A stretch of DNA of 64,000 bases, taken from contig CM029370.1 of the NCBI GenBank assembly GCA_017165825.1, positions 10,947,767-11,011,766 on the forward strand, given 5' to 3'. Shown piece by piece: positions 1 through 11,566 of this stretch (its first letter is position 1; the number at the start of each line of letters is the position of its first letter). The DNA comes from Hepsetus odoe. Its lineage: Eukaryota > Chordata > Actinopteri > Characiformes > Hepsetidae. Both the position numbers and the translations under genes were made by a program. The notes beneath the pieces are model-generated. The model was not told the DNA's origin. It ran no database searches and saw only the letters and a list, made by a program, of their open reading frames with translations.

Positions 1-259
1 TCATTTACAGATGTGACACCGGATTGTATTTCTCAAAAATAACTATACTATAAACTCTAAATATTTTAATCTGATTTCTTTAACTGGGTTTTCTATCTAT
101 TTTAGGACTTGTACAAAAACCTGATAATGTTTACACAGAAATGTAGAAAATTATAGGCAAACTGTCAGAGCATTCCCTGAAATCAGGGTGATTTGTAAAA
201 GCTGCTAATCCCGCATTTCTACTACTTTTGGAAGCACAGTGTACCTCTAATCTGACCTC

Positions 260-335
260 TTACTGAATACTGAATACAATACTGAATGCTCTGGATAAGA
301 GCGTCTGCTAAATTCCATAAATATTGTAAAAATAA
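260..335 (+). repeat. SINE/LINE 3' tail fragment
   Basis: Contains CTCTGGATAAGAGCGTCTGC followed by TAAAT-type sequence, a shared tail that recurs in this window at about 19752, 42078 and 57773. It lies in the tatdn3 intron; the rest of 1-364 shows nothing recognisable. Confidence 0.7.
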
Positions 336-364
336 ACATGATATTACTTTTGGGAAATACATAC

Positions 365-1928
365 ATCTTTGATAAGTGAATGACTCTTTCAAATTCACTG
401 GCTTCCTCGGTGACTGCAATAAGAGCTTTAACTCTGGCCTGAGAAGGACATTAATTTCCAGTCAGTGAAAGTTGCAGTATTTGGCAATCACAATTTGGTT
501 TCACACTAGAAAAAATTAGTTGTAAAGAATGTACCTGTTTCGTCCTTCTTATCACACCGTTTAGGTCCTGGGAAAAAAATAAAAATTTCACTGATAGTCC
601 ATAATGTTCTGAGTACATTTCTGTTCTGATTATATGAAGACATAATGTATAAAGTCCACTTAGACATTTTACATTTAAATATACAAATTAGACCAAACGT
701 GCTTTACAAAAAATGTCTGATTCCTAATGTCTGATTCCTACTGGAACATGGGTATGAAAATAATTAATTCTTAAATGCATTGCAATTATTTCTGCAACAA
801 TTTACAATAAACATCACTGAAATCCCCTTTAACAATTCACTTTTTGAGGTAAGTGTTGTGGTGAGTTATGTGAGATATATGGAGTGCATGCTGATGTAAA
901 TGTTAATGCTAAATGAAGGGGTATAAGCTTCCATTACTTTTCTGCTATGTTAGCCTTCCTGTTCAGATGCCAACAACAGAATACAAACATGGCTTGGATG
1001 TGTGGAGATGAAGGGAACACTGCAGGGTCATTTTGGGACAACTCAAAAAAATATTTGGTGTTTTCATCACAGAAGTGAACAATTTAGTGGCATTTTATTT
1101 GCCCCAGGGTCAAAATAAAAATCCCCAAGCACTAGCTCATATAGTTAAGTTAGTGTAACTCCTTTTTTTTTTGTCAGCCATTTTCACATGCCTGTATCTC
1201 TGCAACCCTAACACCTAGGCATCTGGAAAAAAAATAAAATAAAATACAGGTTTCTGGCCTAACTCTTTAAATTTAAAGCCAGTGTGATTTTTTCAAATTG
1301 GCCCAGGGGTAAACAAAATGCCACTAAATAGTTTACTTAAGATGCTCAAACATGGACCATTTGTTGAGTTGAGATATAATGACCCTGTATAAATTAGAAA
1401 TGTTAACATCTTGTGGCTTTAAAGGGTCCCAAACTTTTCCCAGGTGATCTACAACAATAATAGATTAAAATGATAGTCCTGATCTTTATTTAATAAGCAT
1501 AAGATAGTTTAAAATGTCAGACTGTGTTACTACAAACTAACTAGATAATGAAGTGCTTTAAATTGGAAGGTCTCAGGGCTTGAAGCACTTGAGAGAAGGG
1601 ACAAGCAACCAGTTTAGAAAGAACACAGGCTTAAACTGCATTTCTTTTTTTCACTGTAATGTATTTGTGTGCAAAGCTCAGTGCAAGGAGTCAGTCTTCT
1701 CTGAGTAACTGGTGGATTTGATTATAATATTACTGGTTAATATTATTTTATTTTATTAAGCTAAACAAACCAGCCGTATTAAAACAGCAGTCCCCTGCTT
1801 AGCTGTACTGAAGGTTCGTTATAGACCTTAAGTTTTCACTAGAAGTTCTGGAGCTGAACTCTCGTCATTACCTCGGAAAACTCTTTTGCTGATATGTGGC
1901 AATGACTGTCGATCAGATGTCCGTCCAT
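365..1928 (-). CDS. tatdn3: TatD DNase domain-containing protein 3, 5' part (three coding exons; gene continues beyond the left edge)
   Basis: Three minus-strand exons join in frame: 1928-1872 (ATG to GT donor, 19 codons), 567-535 (33 nt) and 438-365 (74 nt, ending in phase 2 before GTATGT). The first exon encodes MDGHLIDSHCHISAKEF, which carries the H-x-H metal-binding motif at the start of TatD-family metal-dependent nucleases. The joined exons 2 and 3 give a stretch (LIAVTEEASEFERVIHLSK) that lines up with human TATDN3 after its AKKANVVALVAVAEHSGEFE region. Both acceptors have pyrimidine tracts ending in CAG. TatD proteins are putative 3'-5' exonucleases or DNases; the exact substrate of TATDN3 is not something I can state. 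The rest of the barrel lies beyond position 1. It is head to head with nsl1, as in mammals. I saw no next exon within 1-364. Confidence 0.88.
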
Positions 1929-2190
1929 TTGACTGGCAAAACCCCGAAACGCACCCTGTCAGTTATTATTACTCAAACTAGTGCAGTTCAAACCAGTCGC
2001 CTAGTTCTGGTTTGCTTCCCATATCTTGGCTATACAGTTTGAGTAATTCTAAACAAGATATCGTTTCCTGCTCGTTCTCCGGAAACATGGGGGAAAAAGT
2101 GTGCAAAGCGGCGCGGAACGTTCGGTACAGATTTGTTCCACCCGGTATTATTTTGGTGGGACACGTCTCTTTGAAAACTTGGCGGTCGAA
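1929..2190. promoter_or_regulatory. Bidirectional promoter between tatdn3 and nsl1
   Basis: Only 262 bp separate the tatdn3 ATG (minus) from the nsl1 ATG (plus), so both 5' UTRs and the shared promoter must fit here. No TATA box is evident. The segment has more CpG than surrounding DNA and contains an ETS-like CCGGAA at 2079-2084, which is common in bidirectional housekeeping promoters. An ATG at 2087 opens a short reading frame that overlaps the nsl1 start and ends at 2224; if included in the transcript it would act as an upstream ORF. Start sites are not determined. Confidence 0.75.
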
Positions 2191-2964
2191 ATGGAGGACA
2201 GAGTTCTTGCTTCCGAGCCAGTGAAACAGACGGAATTCAGAGTGAATGTTAAGTATAAGAAAACTGTTGTTAACCAGCTGTCGAAGTATAAAGGTTTGCT
2301 TAAAACCTTGCTGGATGGCCAGTCTCAGCTTTCCGAAGACGACAAAGAAAAACTGTCGCAAGAAATGCTAAAGGTGAGACAAATTAGTAGCGCTTTTTGG
2401 TCGCTTTTCCTAAAGGATATACATACAAGAGTTTTCAGTGTGGTAGCTGTTATGTCCTCACAACTTTGATATTTTATTAAAATAGAAACCTTACTGCTAT
2501 TGCCACACTTGTTTGTAGGCACTTCTCTAACGATTCATACATTGAATCAAACAAGTATAAAGCACTGCTGGTTCTTTTTGACTGTAGTAATGTATCAAAC
2601 CTTTTTTTCTAAATTAAATTTGTCATGGAATGATCAAGTCTTGCAAATAATATAGGACATTGTTTTATTCTAATCTGTTTGTCTTTTTTTTAAATGCCGT
2701 TTTAAAAACTAGCAAAAACCTAAACGTCACAAGCCCCACTTTGAGACATTTTTCACATAGGGGTGTACTTGTTGCCAGTTGTTTAGAAATTAATGGCTGT
2801 GTGTTGAGTTATTTTGAGGGGACAGCAAATGTACACTGTTATACAAGCTGTACACTGGCTGCTTTACATTGTATCAAAGTGTCATGTCTTCAGTGTTGTC
2901 CCATGGAAAGACATAATAAAATATTTACAAAAATGTGAGAGGTGTACTCACCTTTGTGAGATAC

Positions 2965-3019
<55 letters not shown>

Positions 3020-6000
3020 ACAGATATAGATAGATAGATCTAGAACACTCATCACCCAGGGGCAGTTTGTATCTGTACAACTATTTCTTGCTGTGTACAA
3101 TGTATCAGCCACCCAATTTACTACCCACTCTATAACTTGGGTTGAGAAAAAAGAGCAGTATCTGTTTGAAAGAAAGCCAAGATATAATCTAAGAGGTGAA
3201 TCATTTCAGCAAAGCAGTGAAATTGTAGTTAATGGTAGTAGGTATCGTACTACAATGATTATAATAAACATTAATGTTTCTGTGCTTTGAAACACTGTGT
3301 ACGAAGGATATATCAATAGAATCAGCAAAGAACAAAAACAACAGATTTTGGTAGAAACACACAATAGAGGTTTAATATAGTTTTTTTATTTTGAAAGTTA
3401 ATTTCAGTGGAAGCAAAAAAGTATTTTTAAATATGGCAACATGTTTCATTGAAATTTATCACATGGAAGGATTGAGTCTTGCCAAATATGTATAGTCATA
3501 AAACAGGACATAACACAACCTCACAAGCCCCACCTTGAAAAACATGGCTGTATTATATCTAAAATATGGGTAAATATATGCTAAATCAGTAACTATTAAC
3601 AGTAATAAGCATAAAAATGTTAGGGGGAAAAGAATCTGTAGTGCTAGGTTCCATGCTGTTGCTGGTATTATGTGAACTGACAAATTATCATGTATTAATC
3701 TTTCAGAATTTTGAGCTTTTAGTGCAAGAGAACATTCTTGTCAAAGGTTTACCTTGGGAAGAAGCAGCAGAAGATGATGGGGAAGGTATGTAAACCAAAA
3801 GGTTTTAAAGCTTAGAACAAGGCCTTCTAACTTTTAGTAACTTGTTACTGTCGATCTGCAACTAGATAAGCATATTGTAATGATTATATAATTTGCAGAA
3901 ATGTTCTAAGTGACTTTTATAGTTTTGCTTGGTGTGCTTGACAAAATGTGCAAAAATGTAGCTTTATCTTACATGCCTAAGATTATATTTTTTCTTCTTT
4001 AGATTGTCAGCTCAGTATACTGGATGACATGTTGGATGAGAACATTGTACAGACCACCAGGAAACGTAGTGTTTACCCCAAAAAAATGCTTCCATACATT
4101 TTGCGATCTTTAAAGGCTGAGCGAAAACTAATGGTTAGTCATTCAGCAATCATAAAACTATGTTAAAATCAGAAAATTGGGGTTTTCCATGTTTGCTCCA
4201 AATGTAATTTGTACCACCACCCTGCAACCACTAGATGTCACTGTTAAATCATCCTTTGTATGGGCTCTTATAATTATTTGATCTCACTGTAAAGGGTTTG
4301 TGGCTGAAAGAAATGTGATCAGATGCAATTAATATCATCAATGTTCTTTTTAAGGGTTTGTTTGAAAATACAATCATGCCAAAAAAAGCAAAACGAGACC
4401 CTGCTCAAGGTGAGTAGGCATGTGAGAACTTCCATACACTAATTGTATTAGGTTGAGACAGGTAATGCTGATATTAGCCCTATTACAGTTTTATGTTGCA
4501 AATCCTTCTTCTATAGACACCATCATGAATAATGTGTCTGCAGCTGCCCCGAGGATGTTCAAACAAGCCTCTACAGTAATTAAGGTACTAATCACTACTC
4601 CTCACTGAGCTGCCTGTTGCTTTATTCATTGCATTTGTGTAATTAGTATGGTGTTTCTCATCTTGCTTGCTCAGCAGGTTTTATTTTCTCTCATAGTACT
4701 ATTATAGATAAACAAATGCTCAATAAATGGTTCCTTTTTGCAAGGCTGCAATACAAATGTATTAGGTAAAATGGCAATTATTTCTGTTCGCTTTTGTTTT
4801 AGTTTTTTTTTTCTAATTAATATGTAACATAGGTTGAAGGCTTGCATGTGCTTCCTCTAAGCTATCAGTTTGGTGGTACTGTGTGATGGGGAGAGCTGAC
4901 AGATGAAGTAAGACTGGACTAAGTTATTATTTTGGAACCTTCACCTTTCAGCTACTCCGGTTACTCTTCTCTCACCACACCCATAACCTCCTCTTTGGTC
5001 TTCCTCTTCTACTCTTGCTTTGCAGTTTCATCCTCAACATCCTTCTCCCAAAATACAACTTGTCTCCTCTCCTCATATGTCCATGTGCAAATGTCATTGA
5101 CTTTGATTCACACTCATGTATTTCCTTCATTCCTCTTCTCTCTAGAGCACACATTCACCTCTCCAGGGTCTCAAGCTGCGTCCCACACTCACAACAGATC
5201 TAAGTGTGATCTGCATAGTCCATGGGGAATCCTGTCTAATCTTGTCTGTCACCATTGCAAACAAAAAAAAAAGGGCTCAGCAGGGATCCTTGATGTAATC
5301 CCATCTCTACTTTAAATGCATCTATCACTCATACTGGAAATTTCACAACCGTTGCACTGCCCTCATAAATATCCTATAGTACTCTGACAAACTTCTCTGC
5401 CTCTGCCAACTTCACAACTCCTCATAGGGACCCTGTCATTTACTTTCTCCAGTTCCACAAAGGCACAATACAACTCCTACTTCGATCTTCTCTATACTTT
5501 CTCCATTAACACCCTAAGAGCAAACATTGCATATGTAGAGTTATTTCTTGGCATAAAACTACACTGCTACTCACTGATCATCACCTCTTTGCTTAACCTA
5601 GCTTCCACTACTCTTTCCCATAATTCATGCTAAAGCTGATCAGATTTATCCCTCTATAATTACTGCAGCTCTACTCATCAACCTTATTCTTGAAAAACTG
5701 TATCAGTACACTTCTCCTCCATTCCTCAGCCATCCTCTAACGGATTGTGTTAAACATTCTGCCATCTCTCCTAAACACTGTCATGCCACAGGTATATCAT
5801 CTGGACCAACAGCCTTTCCATTTATTTAGGTCCAGATAAATAATTATGAATGAATAAACCAACTGCTCAAGGTTAATACTTATGAATAATTAACAATCAT
5901 TTCCATTAGGAAAACAAGATCCAGTTAACCAGGCCAAAATCAGTTTGTTACATTATCAGTACAGAAAGTGGTTACTATATTCCATTAGTCACAGACAAGA

Positions 6001-7424
6001 TTACAGATTCTTAGAAAACTTTGGGGAAAAGATTTCATGTGGCAGATGAAACAGTGTTTCTTATTCCTTTAGGTTGGTGGTTACTATACCAAACAAACAG
6101 ACTGTTGTCTCAGCAACTTGTAACCAAAATCAGAAAAGAATGAGTTTGTGTCATATGGTGTTCATTTCTAAACATAGCTCAAAATGACAGGCACACATAC
6201 ATACAAAAGGACGTCCAGACTATTAGTGAATACAGCCAGAGTTTCAGCTCAAGAATAAAGAATGAAACTCTGTGCTGCTTTTGCTTTCCCCCTAATGTAA
6301 TGTAGCCTTTAGATGGTGCCATTTTGCCTGCTTCCTCTGATGGAGGGGGGGGGCAAAAGTGTTTCTCTTGTCACTCTGCAGGTCGCTAGGTGTTTGTTGT
6401 TTTTTTTTGTTTGTTTTTCTTCTTCTTCTCTTTTTCTTTTTTAAAGGAGTGTGCAACATGTCAAAACCACGTCCGGTGTGTTAAGTGTTGGCAGAGCTGA
6501 CAGCTGTAGAGTGAAAATGTAGACTTCCTGTACATACATTTTTGCCAATTAAAGTGAACAATTTCTCCTTATTAGTTGAGTTTAACATATTCTATAAAAA
6601 TAAAACAATGTTTTTCACAGTATGTTAAATTCAGCAAATACTGAAACATTATTCCTATTTTCTTTTCTGTGTGAAGTTTACATGTTCTTACAATGTCCTC
6701 TGGGTGCATCAGTTTCTTCCCACATTTCAAATATTCGAATTGAAAAGCTAATTTGCCACCTAGGTTGGACAGTGTATGCAAGTGTCTGCTGGTGATCTCT
6801 CCAGAGCGTTTAGTCGTCTTGTTCCTCCTATGATGCATGGAGAATCATGCTCCCTGTAGAGGATATGTTCTAATATTCAATCAACAATACATATACCTTA
6901 ATGGCATTGCTCTTACTTTTGCAGATTTAATTAAATGGAAGTCACGTTTCCTTTTTATTTAATCTGATATTGTTGAATATCTGATATCTTATTGTCTTTA
7001 TTAGCATGATTTAAAAAAGGCTTAGGTATTCCAATAGTATTCCAATATAGAAAGTTTTAGGTCACTTTTTTTAAGTAACTCTACAAAGGCTGCTTTTTAT
7101 AGTTTGAACGCACAATAATGCAGAATATTACATTTTAAGGGTATATTTTAAAAAAGGAGTGGTCTGTGTTTTTTGCAGTCACTGGAAACTCTGAAGCAGA
7201 TGGCAGAGGGCCTGCACCAGGTGCTGAACATGCAGCACTCTGCCGAAACAGTGGAGTTCTACAAAGATGTGTTTGACATCTCTAATTCTAAAGGCTGTGC
7301 AGCACAGTGCTCTGGAGTGCCTGTCAGCAGATACACCGTCAAGAGAGATGTATCTGAGGCAAAATACAGCATGGACTATGTCCCTATGCCCTGGATTACA
7401 ACTACATCTGCTGAAAACAGCTAA
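2191..7424 (+). CDS. nsl1: NSL1, subunit of the MIS12 kinetochore complex
   Basis: Six coding exons with GT-AG borders and consistent phase: 2191-2373, 3707-3785, 4003-4133, 4355-4409, 4517-4584 and 7179-7424, giving 253 residues (human NSL1 has 281). NSL1 is a coiled-coil subunit of the MIS12 (Mis12/Dsn1/Pmf1/Nsl1) complex that links centromeric CENP-C to the NDC80 complex. The last exon (SLETLKQMAEGLHQVLNMQ) matches the human segment SLPALIEQGEGFSQVLRMQ, and exon 3 (RKRSVYPKKMLPYILRSLKA) matches the human segment around KRKQYPRKILECVIKTIKA. ATG 2191 has G at -3 and G at +4; reading further upstream in frame gives no ATG. The human N-terminal extension is missing. The C-terminal tail, which contacts NDC80 in human, is poorly conserved here. 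Intron 5 (2.6 kb) holds an RTE LINE fragment in antisense. Confidence 0.9.
2967..3017. repeat. (TG)n microsatellite in nsl1 intron 1
   Basis: About 25 uninterrupted TG units. The remainder of intron 1 (2374-3706) shows no other recognised feature. Confidence 0.97.
4925..5830 (-). mobile_element. RTE-type LINE fragment (reverse transcriptase region), degraded
   Basis: The minus strand carries relics of the same LINE that is better preserved at 51.1-52.8 kb: the RT-end motif RRGRPKRR near 4990, and sequence equivalent to the GPDDIPVEAWR-type RT motif at the right end (about 5800). Many stops and indels. It sits in nsl1 intron 5, antisense to the gene. The rest of this intron (5831-7178) holds only A/T-rich and pyrimidine-rich sequence that I do not recognise. 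Confidence 0.75.
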
Positions 7425-7700
7425 ATGTAGCAAGCATGTTTATGTTCCTTCTGCATGAGAGGACTTGAAGCAGTGTGAAAACAATTTATTTTCATTAAGG
7501 GAATAATTCTTAATTTACTAGGCTAATACTGTGTAAATATCTTATGTAGCTGATAAGTTAGTATGTACTGACTGTACTTATAGCTTGACTTTTAATTGCT
7601 TTAAAAATGGCCGTGTATTAAAAGGTTAAACACCTTACTCGCTTCTGATTGTTGATGTTCTGGAAGAAATTTTCAGTAAAGGAAATTTAAGTTGAGCACA

Positions 7701-7706
7701 AATAAA
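7701..7706 (+). terminator. Likely nsl1 polyadenylation signal (AATAAA)
   Basis: First canonical AATAAA downstream of the nsl1 stop codon, about 280 bp into the presumed 3' UTR. Another lies near 8070. Which one is used cannot be told from sequence. Confidence 0.5.
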
Positions 7707-9434
7707 AAGGAATTCATTTTTCAGGAACTAATACAAAGCAAATTAATAAAAATAATAAATTAGCCCCTTTACAACAGTTAGGATCATCAGTTCAGATCTC
7801 ACACATACATACATTGTACTACCACATCAAGGTCATAGCTATGCTGAGAGTTATTGAGAGTTATCCACTATTCAAAGAACACAGTTGGTAGTGGGTAAAA
7901 GTGCAAAGTACAAAAATTATGCAGATGTAACCGATGGATTTCTGCATTGTGTAGATTTGTGGATGCGACAGGAATCTCCTTGGAGTTTCTCTCTTTCTAC
8001 AATTCCCCTGAGGGAGAGGAGCTAGAGTGGGCGCTATACTTATTTGGAGGTGTTTTGTTTTGTACAGTCAGAATAAAAAGAGAAACTCAGAGGAAAGTGA
8101 TGAACTATTCTGTGAGTTTATGAATAATGCATATATGGTTGATAAAATCACTCCTTGAGATACATTCACAGTATAAACATATATATCAGTATAAATATGT
8201 TCATCCTGAAACTTTCCTATTAATATCTGACCTACATTTTAACAAGCACTCTAAAACTGCTTTTTTCTTAACTCTACTTGGAAGGCTATTGAGGAGACCC
8301 TGGGATTCTGTATAGATCTGCCCAAAGAGTAGTAGCAATGTTAGGCCCTGATCCAGGGAAAAGGCCTGGCTTTCAGTGGGTGTTTCATGTTATCCTAAAG
8401 GGGTTGGCTGGGGCTGAGGTCAAATCCGCAGAGAAATTACATTCTTCCAAATTATTCCCAGAAAATCTTCCCTTTGTGGACTTCACTTTTTGAGAGAGTC
8501 ACATTTTCTAACTAGCTATTGAAGGATTCGGCTTGAAAATTTCTTTTCACTGGGTCTTCTTTTGTGACCTACTGCTTTACAGCTGAGACTTTCCCACTTC
8601 ACACAGTACTAACAATAGAGTGCGCTCTCAGAAAGCTGCTGAACTGTCTAGTGACACCCTATGACCCTATGACATGCTTTCTAGATTCACGGACCTCTTC
8701 AGCATGACCACTGCACTATTGTTTGCCTAGGGGGATTCAGTAGCTACTTGCTTGGTTCTATCTTTAAACATCCAAAGGCACTAAATAGAAAGGTGTCAAC
8801 AAGGCTGTCTAGTTATTTGTACTTTAGAAGACCATAACTCGCTGATTGTATGCTTCTTCATCATTCTCATACAGGCGGGTTAATTTTATCAAGATTATTT
8901 GTGCATCTGAATAACATTTAGATGTATTTCTATTTAGTTGAGTAGAGTAATCTTTTATTATCCCACGAATGGGAAATTTGGGCGTTACAGGGCTCTTATA
9001 AAGGAGCCAGAAAGAATATAGAAAGACAGATGTACAGAAAAATATAGAAAAATAGAAAGAATATTTTATGTTAGAATATTTGTTAGAATCCACCCTGGTT
9101 TTAGGTTTGAATGCAATAAAATTTTTTTATGCTTCAGCCAAGCAGTTGGGCGAACCTGATTAACATAATATTAGTCAGAAAACACAAGTAGTGGTTTTCA
9201 CCCGGGCCTTTATAAGGAATTTCTCCAAACCAGTTTTAGGCTTATCTAAATAAATATATACATATATAAAAACACACACACGCTGGGAAAGTTAAAGTTA
9301 GAGGACAATTTATGAAAACTTGATTTTCAGAAATAATGTAATTTTCATTGCTCAACATTTGAAGGAATTATTGTTGTGGCTACTAGAACAGTGTTATCCA
9401 AAATAACCAAGGAAATTTTAATTTGCTGAACACA
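7707..9434. other. Intergenic sequence between nsl1 and the 9.4 kb Tc1 relic
   Basis: No gene seen. A short minus-strand LINE tail occurs around 8940-8980 (AATTTCCCATTCGTGGGATA on the minus strand), a motif common at fish LINE 3' ends. The rest is A/T-rich and unassigned. Confidence 0.5.
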
Positions 9435-10572
9435 CAGTGATCAAAATTGGAGAACAGCAATGACTGTAGCATGAAGAAAGATCACAACTAAGTAAGGCTA
9501 CAGTCCAAGACTAATAGGAAGTGTGCAGGCCATTGCCTTTAAATAAATCACTTGTCTCTCACACAGCTCTGGTGTCATTTTTGTCCACTCTCCTTGCAGC
9601 CTCCTCCACAGTTCAGTGACTGTAGTGGGTTTCTTGCCATGACTTTATCGCCAAGGATTTTCCAGAGGTTTTCTATTGGGTTTAGATCAGGACTCTGGGC
9701 CGGCCATTTCATAATTTCAATGTTTTCAGTTTCAAGGAACTGCTTTACCCGCTTTGCTGTGTGACAGGGAGCACTGTCCTACATGAAAATTCCTGGCTGA
9801 TTGGGTGATGAATGCAGGAAAGGAACCACATGCTGTTGAAGAAGCTTCTGATAAACATTTGCATTCATTCTGGCATGTAGCTGTATAAGAGGCCAAACTC
9901 CTGAGTTTTTAACACAGTAGGGGTTCAGTCTTTGCCCAGTTTGATGACAAACCAAATGTTTCCCATCAGACCCAAATATATTAAACTTGCTTTAATCACT
10001 AAAGTGAACTTTGGACCAGTTCTCCTCTGTCCACATAACATGCTCCTCAGCAAAGGCTAGTCTAGCCTTCTGATTCTGTTTATGAAATGTTTGTTCACTG
10101 CAGAGCAGGCTGTCAGTCCAAATGCTCTTAAACATTGAGACGCTGTATGACGAGACAGATCCTTCCCCCATCAGTGCTGAATTGGTGAGCAGTGTTGAAA
10201 CGATTCCCCATTGACATTCTCCACATTATCCTGTCCTCTCTTGCGATTATCTTTTGTGGATGACCAGCCTTCTTTGGGGACTTGAATGAGTTCGTGACTA
10301 GTAAAGGTGCAAAATTCTAGAAATCACAGATCTGGAACGACCAACTTCTCTTGCTATAGGGTCATTTCTTTGGCCTTCATCTGGACAACCTATTGCCAGA
10401 GGGTTTCAGTCACTTTAGAACAGCTCAACATCTTGCAAAATCAATGATAATTGGAAAGTTAGGCTGCTGATAAAATAGGGTTTGTCAAATAATTAAGGAA
10501 AGTAGCACCAGCTGCCAGATTAACACCAATAACTGGGAGGTATCGGAAAGTGTTTTCTGATTTTGATCACTT
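9435..10572 (-). mobile_element. Degenerate Tc1-like transposon
   Basis: The ends are short inverted repeats built on AGTGATCAAAA (left, about 9435; right, about 10572 reversed). Internally the minus strand carries the Tc1 catalytic-region signature SPDLNPIENLWKILGDKV near 9640-9700, interrupted by stops and frameshifts. Length is about 1.1 kb, shorter than the usual 1.5-1.6 kb. The transposase is not functional. Confidence 0.8.
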
Positions 10573-10734
10573 TTTCAAATATCTCATTTAAGTTTCTTAT
10601 ACTGTGCTTCTGAATTTATGTAACTCTTGACATATGCTCTGCTCACCACTCGTTTATTCCTTTATTGGTCATTTCCACAATGAATACATTTAATTAAGGA
10701 AAAAGATGTCTAGATAAAGGGGTTCCACCTATCT

Positions 10735-11275
10735 TTTATAATCTGCACCTGTTTTTTCACCACTTCATTCCCTCATCTGACGACTTTGATCTGCTTTAAT
10801 GATTCAGAAGTGGCTCACTTTACAAACAACAGACAAAGACAACCCTGAAACTGGTCAGGTACAGAACAGACAGAAAATCACATGTCCGGGGGGGCCCGCT
10901 GTGGTCATCACCTGAGTCCAATGCCGAGCTACCATCTGGTCTGTGTGATGCATCTGATGTGCCAAGGGACCCTGGCGGCTTATTGGTACCTGGAAGCAAC
11001 TTGGGACTCCTCACTGATCCTGGAGTTTAAAACCAAACTAACTCTGTACTGTTAGTATACCCAAGGGGGTTGGGTAGCCGGTTGACCTTGGACCCTCAGA
11101 GGTTTTTTTCTCCACATAGTGGAGTTTTTGGTTCCTCTCCTCCGTAGTCGTCCGGCTTAAACATCTTAAACAAATATTACTGTAACCTGTTCCATCATCG
11201 ACCATCAATGTAAAGTGCCTTGGGGCAACTTTGTTGTAAAAGGCGCTATACAAGAATAAATTGAATTGAAAATGA
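10735..11275 (+). mobile_element. 3' portion of a non-LTR retrotransposon
   Basis: It ends with the fish LINE tail signature GTAAAGTGCCTTGGGGCAAC, then GGCGCTATAC and a short TTGAATTGAA-type terminus near 11260-11272. Part of the body (10880-10979) recurs in inverted orientation at 18213-18322. The left boundary is uncertain. Confidence 0.65.
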
Positions 11276-11284
11276 GCCAACTTT

Positions 11285-11566
11285 GTTCTTCCGGAATTGC
11301 GTCAGAAGAGCGTCTCTCGCTTTGTCTCTTTCTCTGCGCCCCCGCGCGGCTGCTCGAAGTATTGCGTCATTTAAACCGATGTACCACGTGACTTAAAAGA
11401 AAACGGGCGATGGGTACAAAAACTGTAAACCCGGACAAAGTAGTGCAGTGGTCAGCTTTGGAAGGCAATCCCATGAACACAAGATGCATTCCATTTCGAT
11501 AACAGAAAATATCGTAATTTGAAGCTCTTGACTCTGTAAAAGTTCTGCTCAGGTGCTGCACCTGCC
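11285..11566 (+). promoter_or_regulatory. batf3 promoter and 5' UTR region
   Basis: CpG-rich segment just upstream of the batf3 start, with two identical ATTGCGTCA motifs (11296-11304 and 11361-11369; TGACGCAAT on the minus strand, a CRE/C-EBP composite) and an E-box CACGTG at 11384-11389. No TATA box at a convincing place. Confidence 0.6.

Noticed and set aside
1978..2361. 127-codon minus-strand frame across the promoter and nsl1 exon 1
   Set aside because: Antisense of a confirmed coding exon; the tatdn3 exon 1 lies elsewhere.
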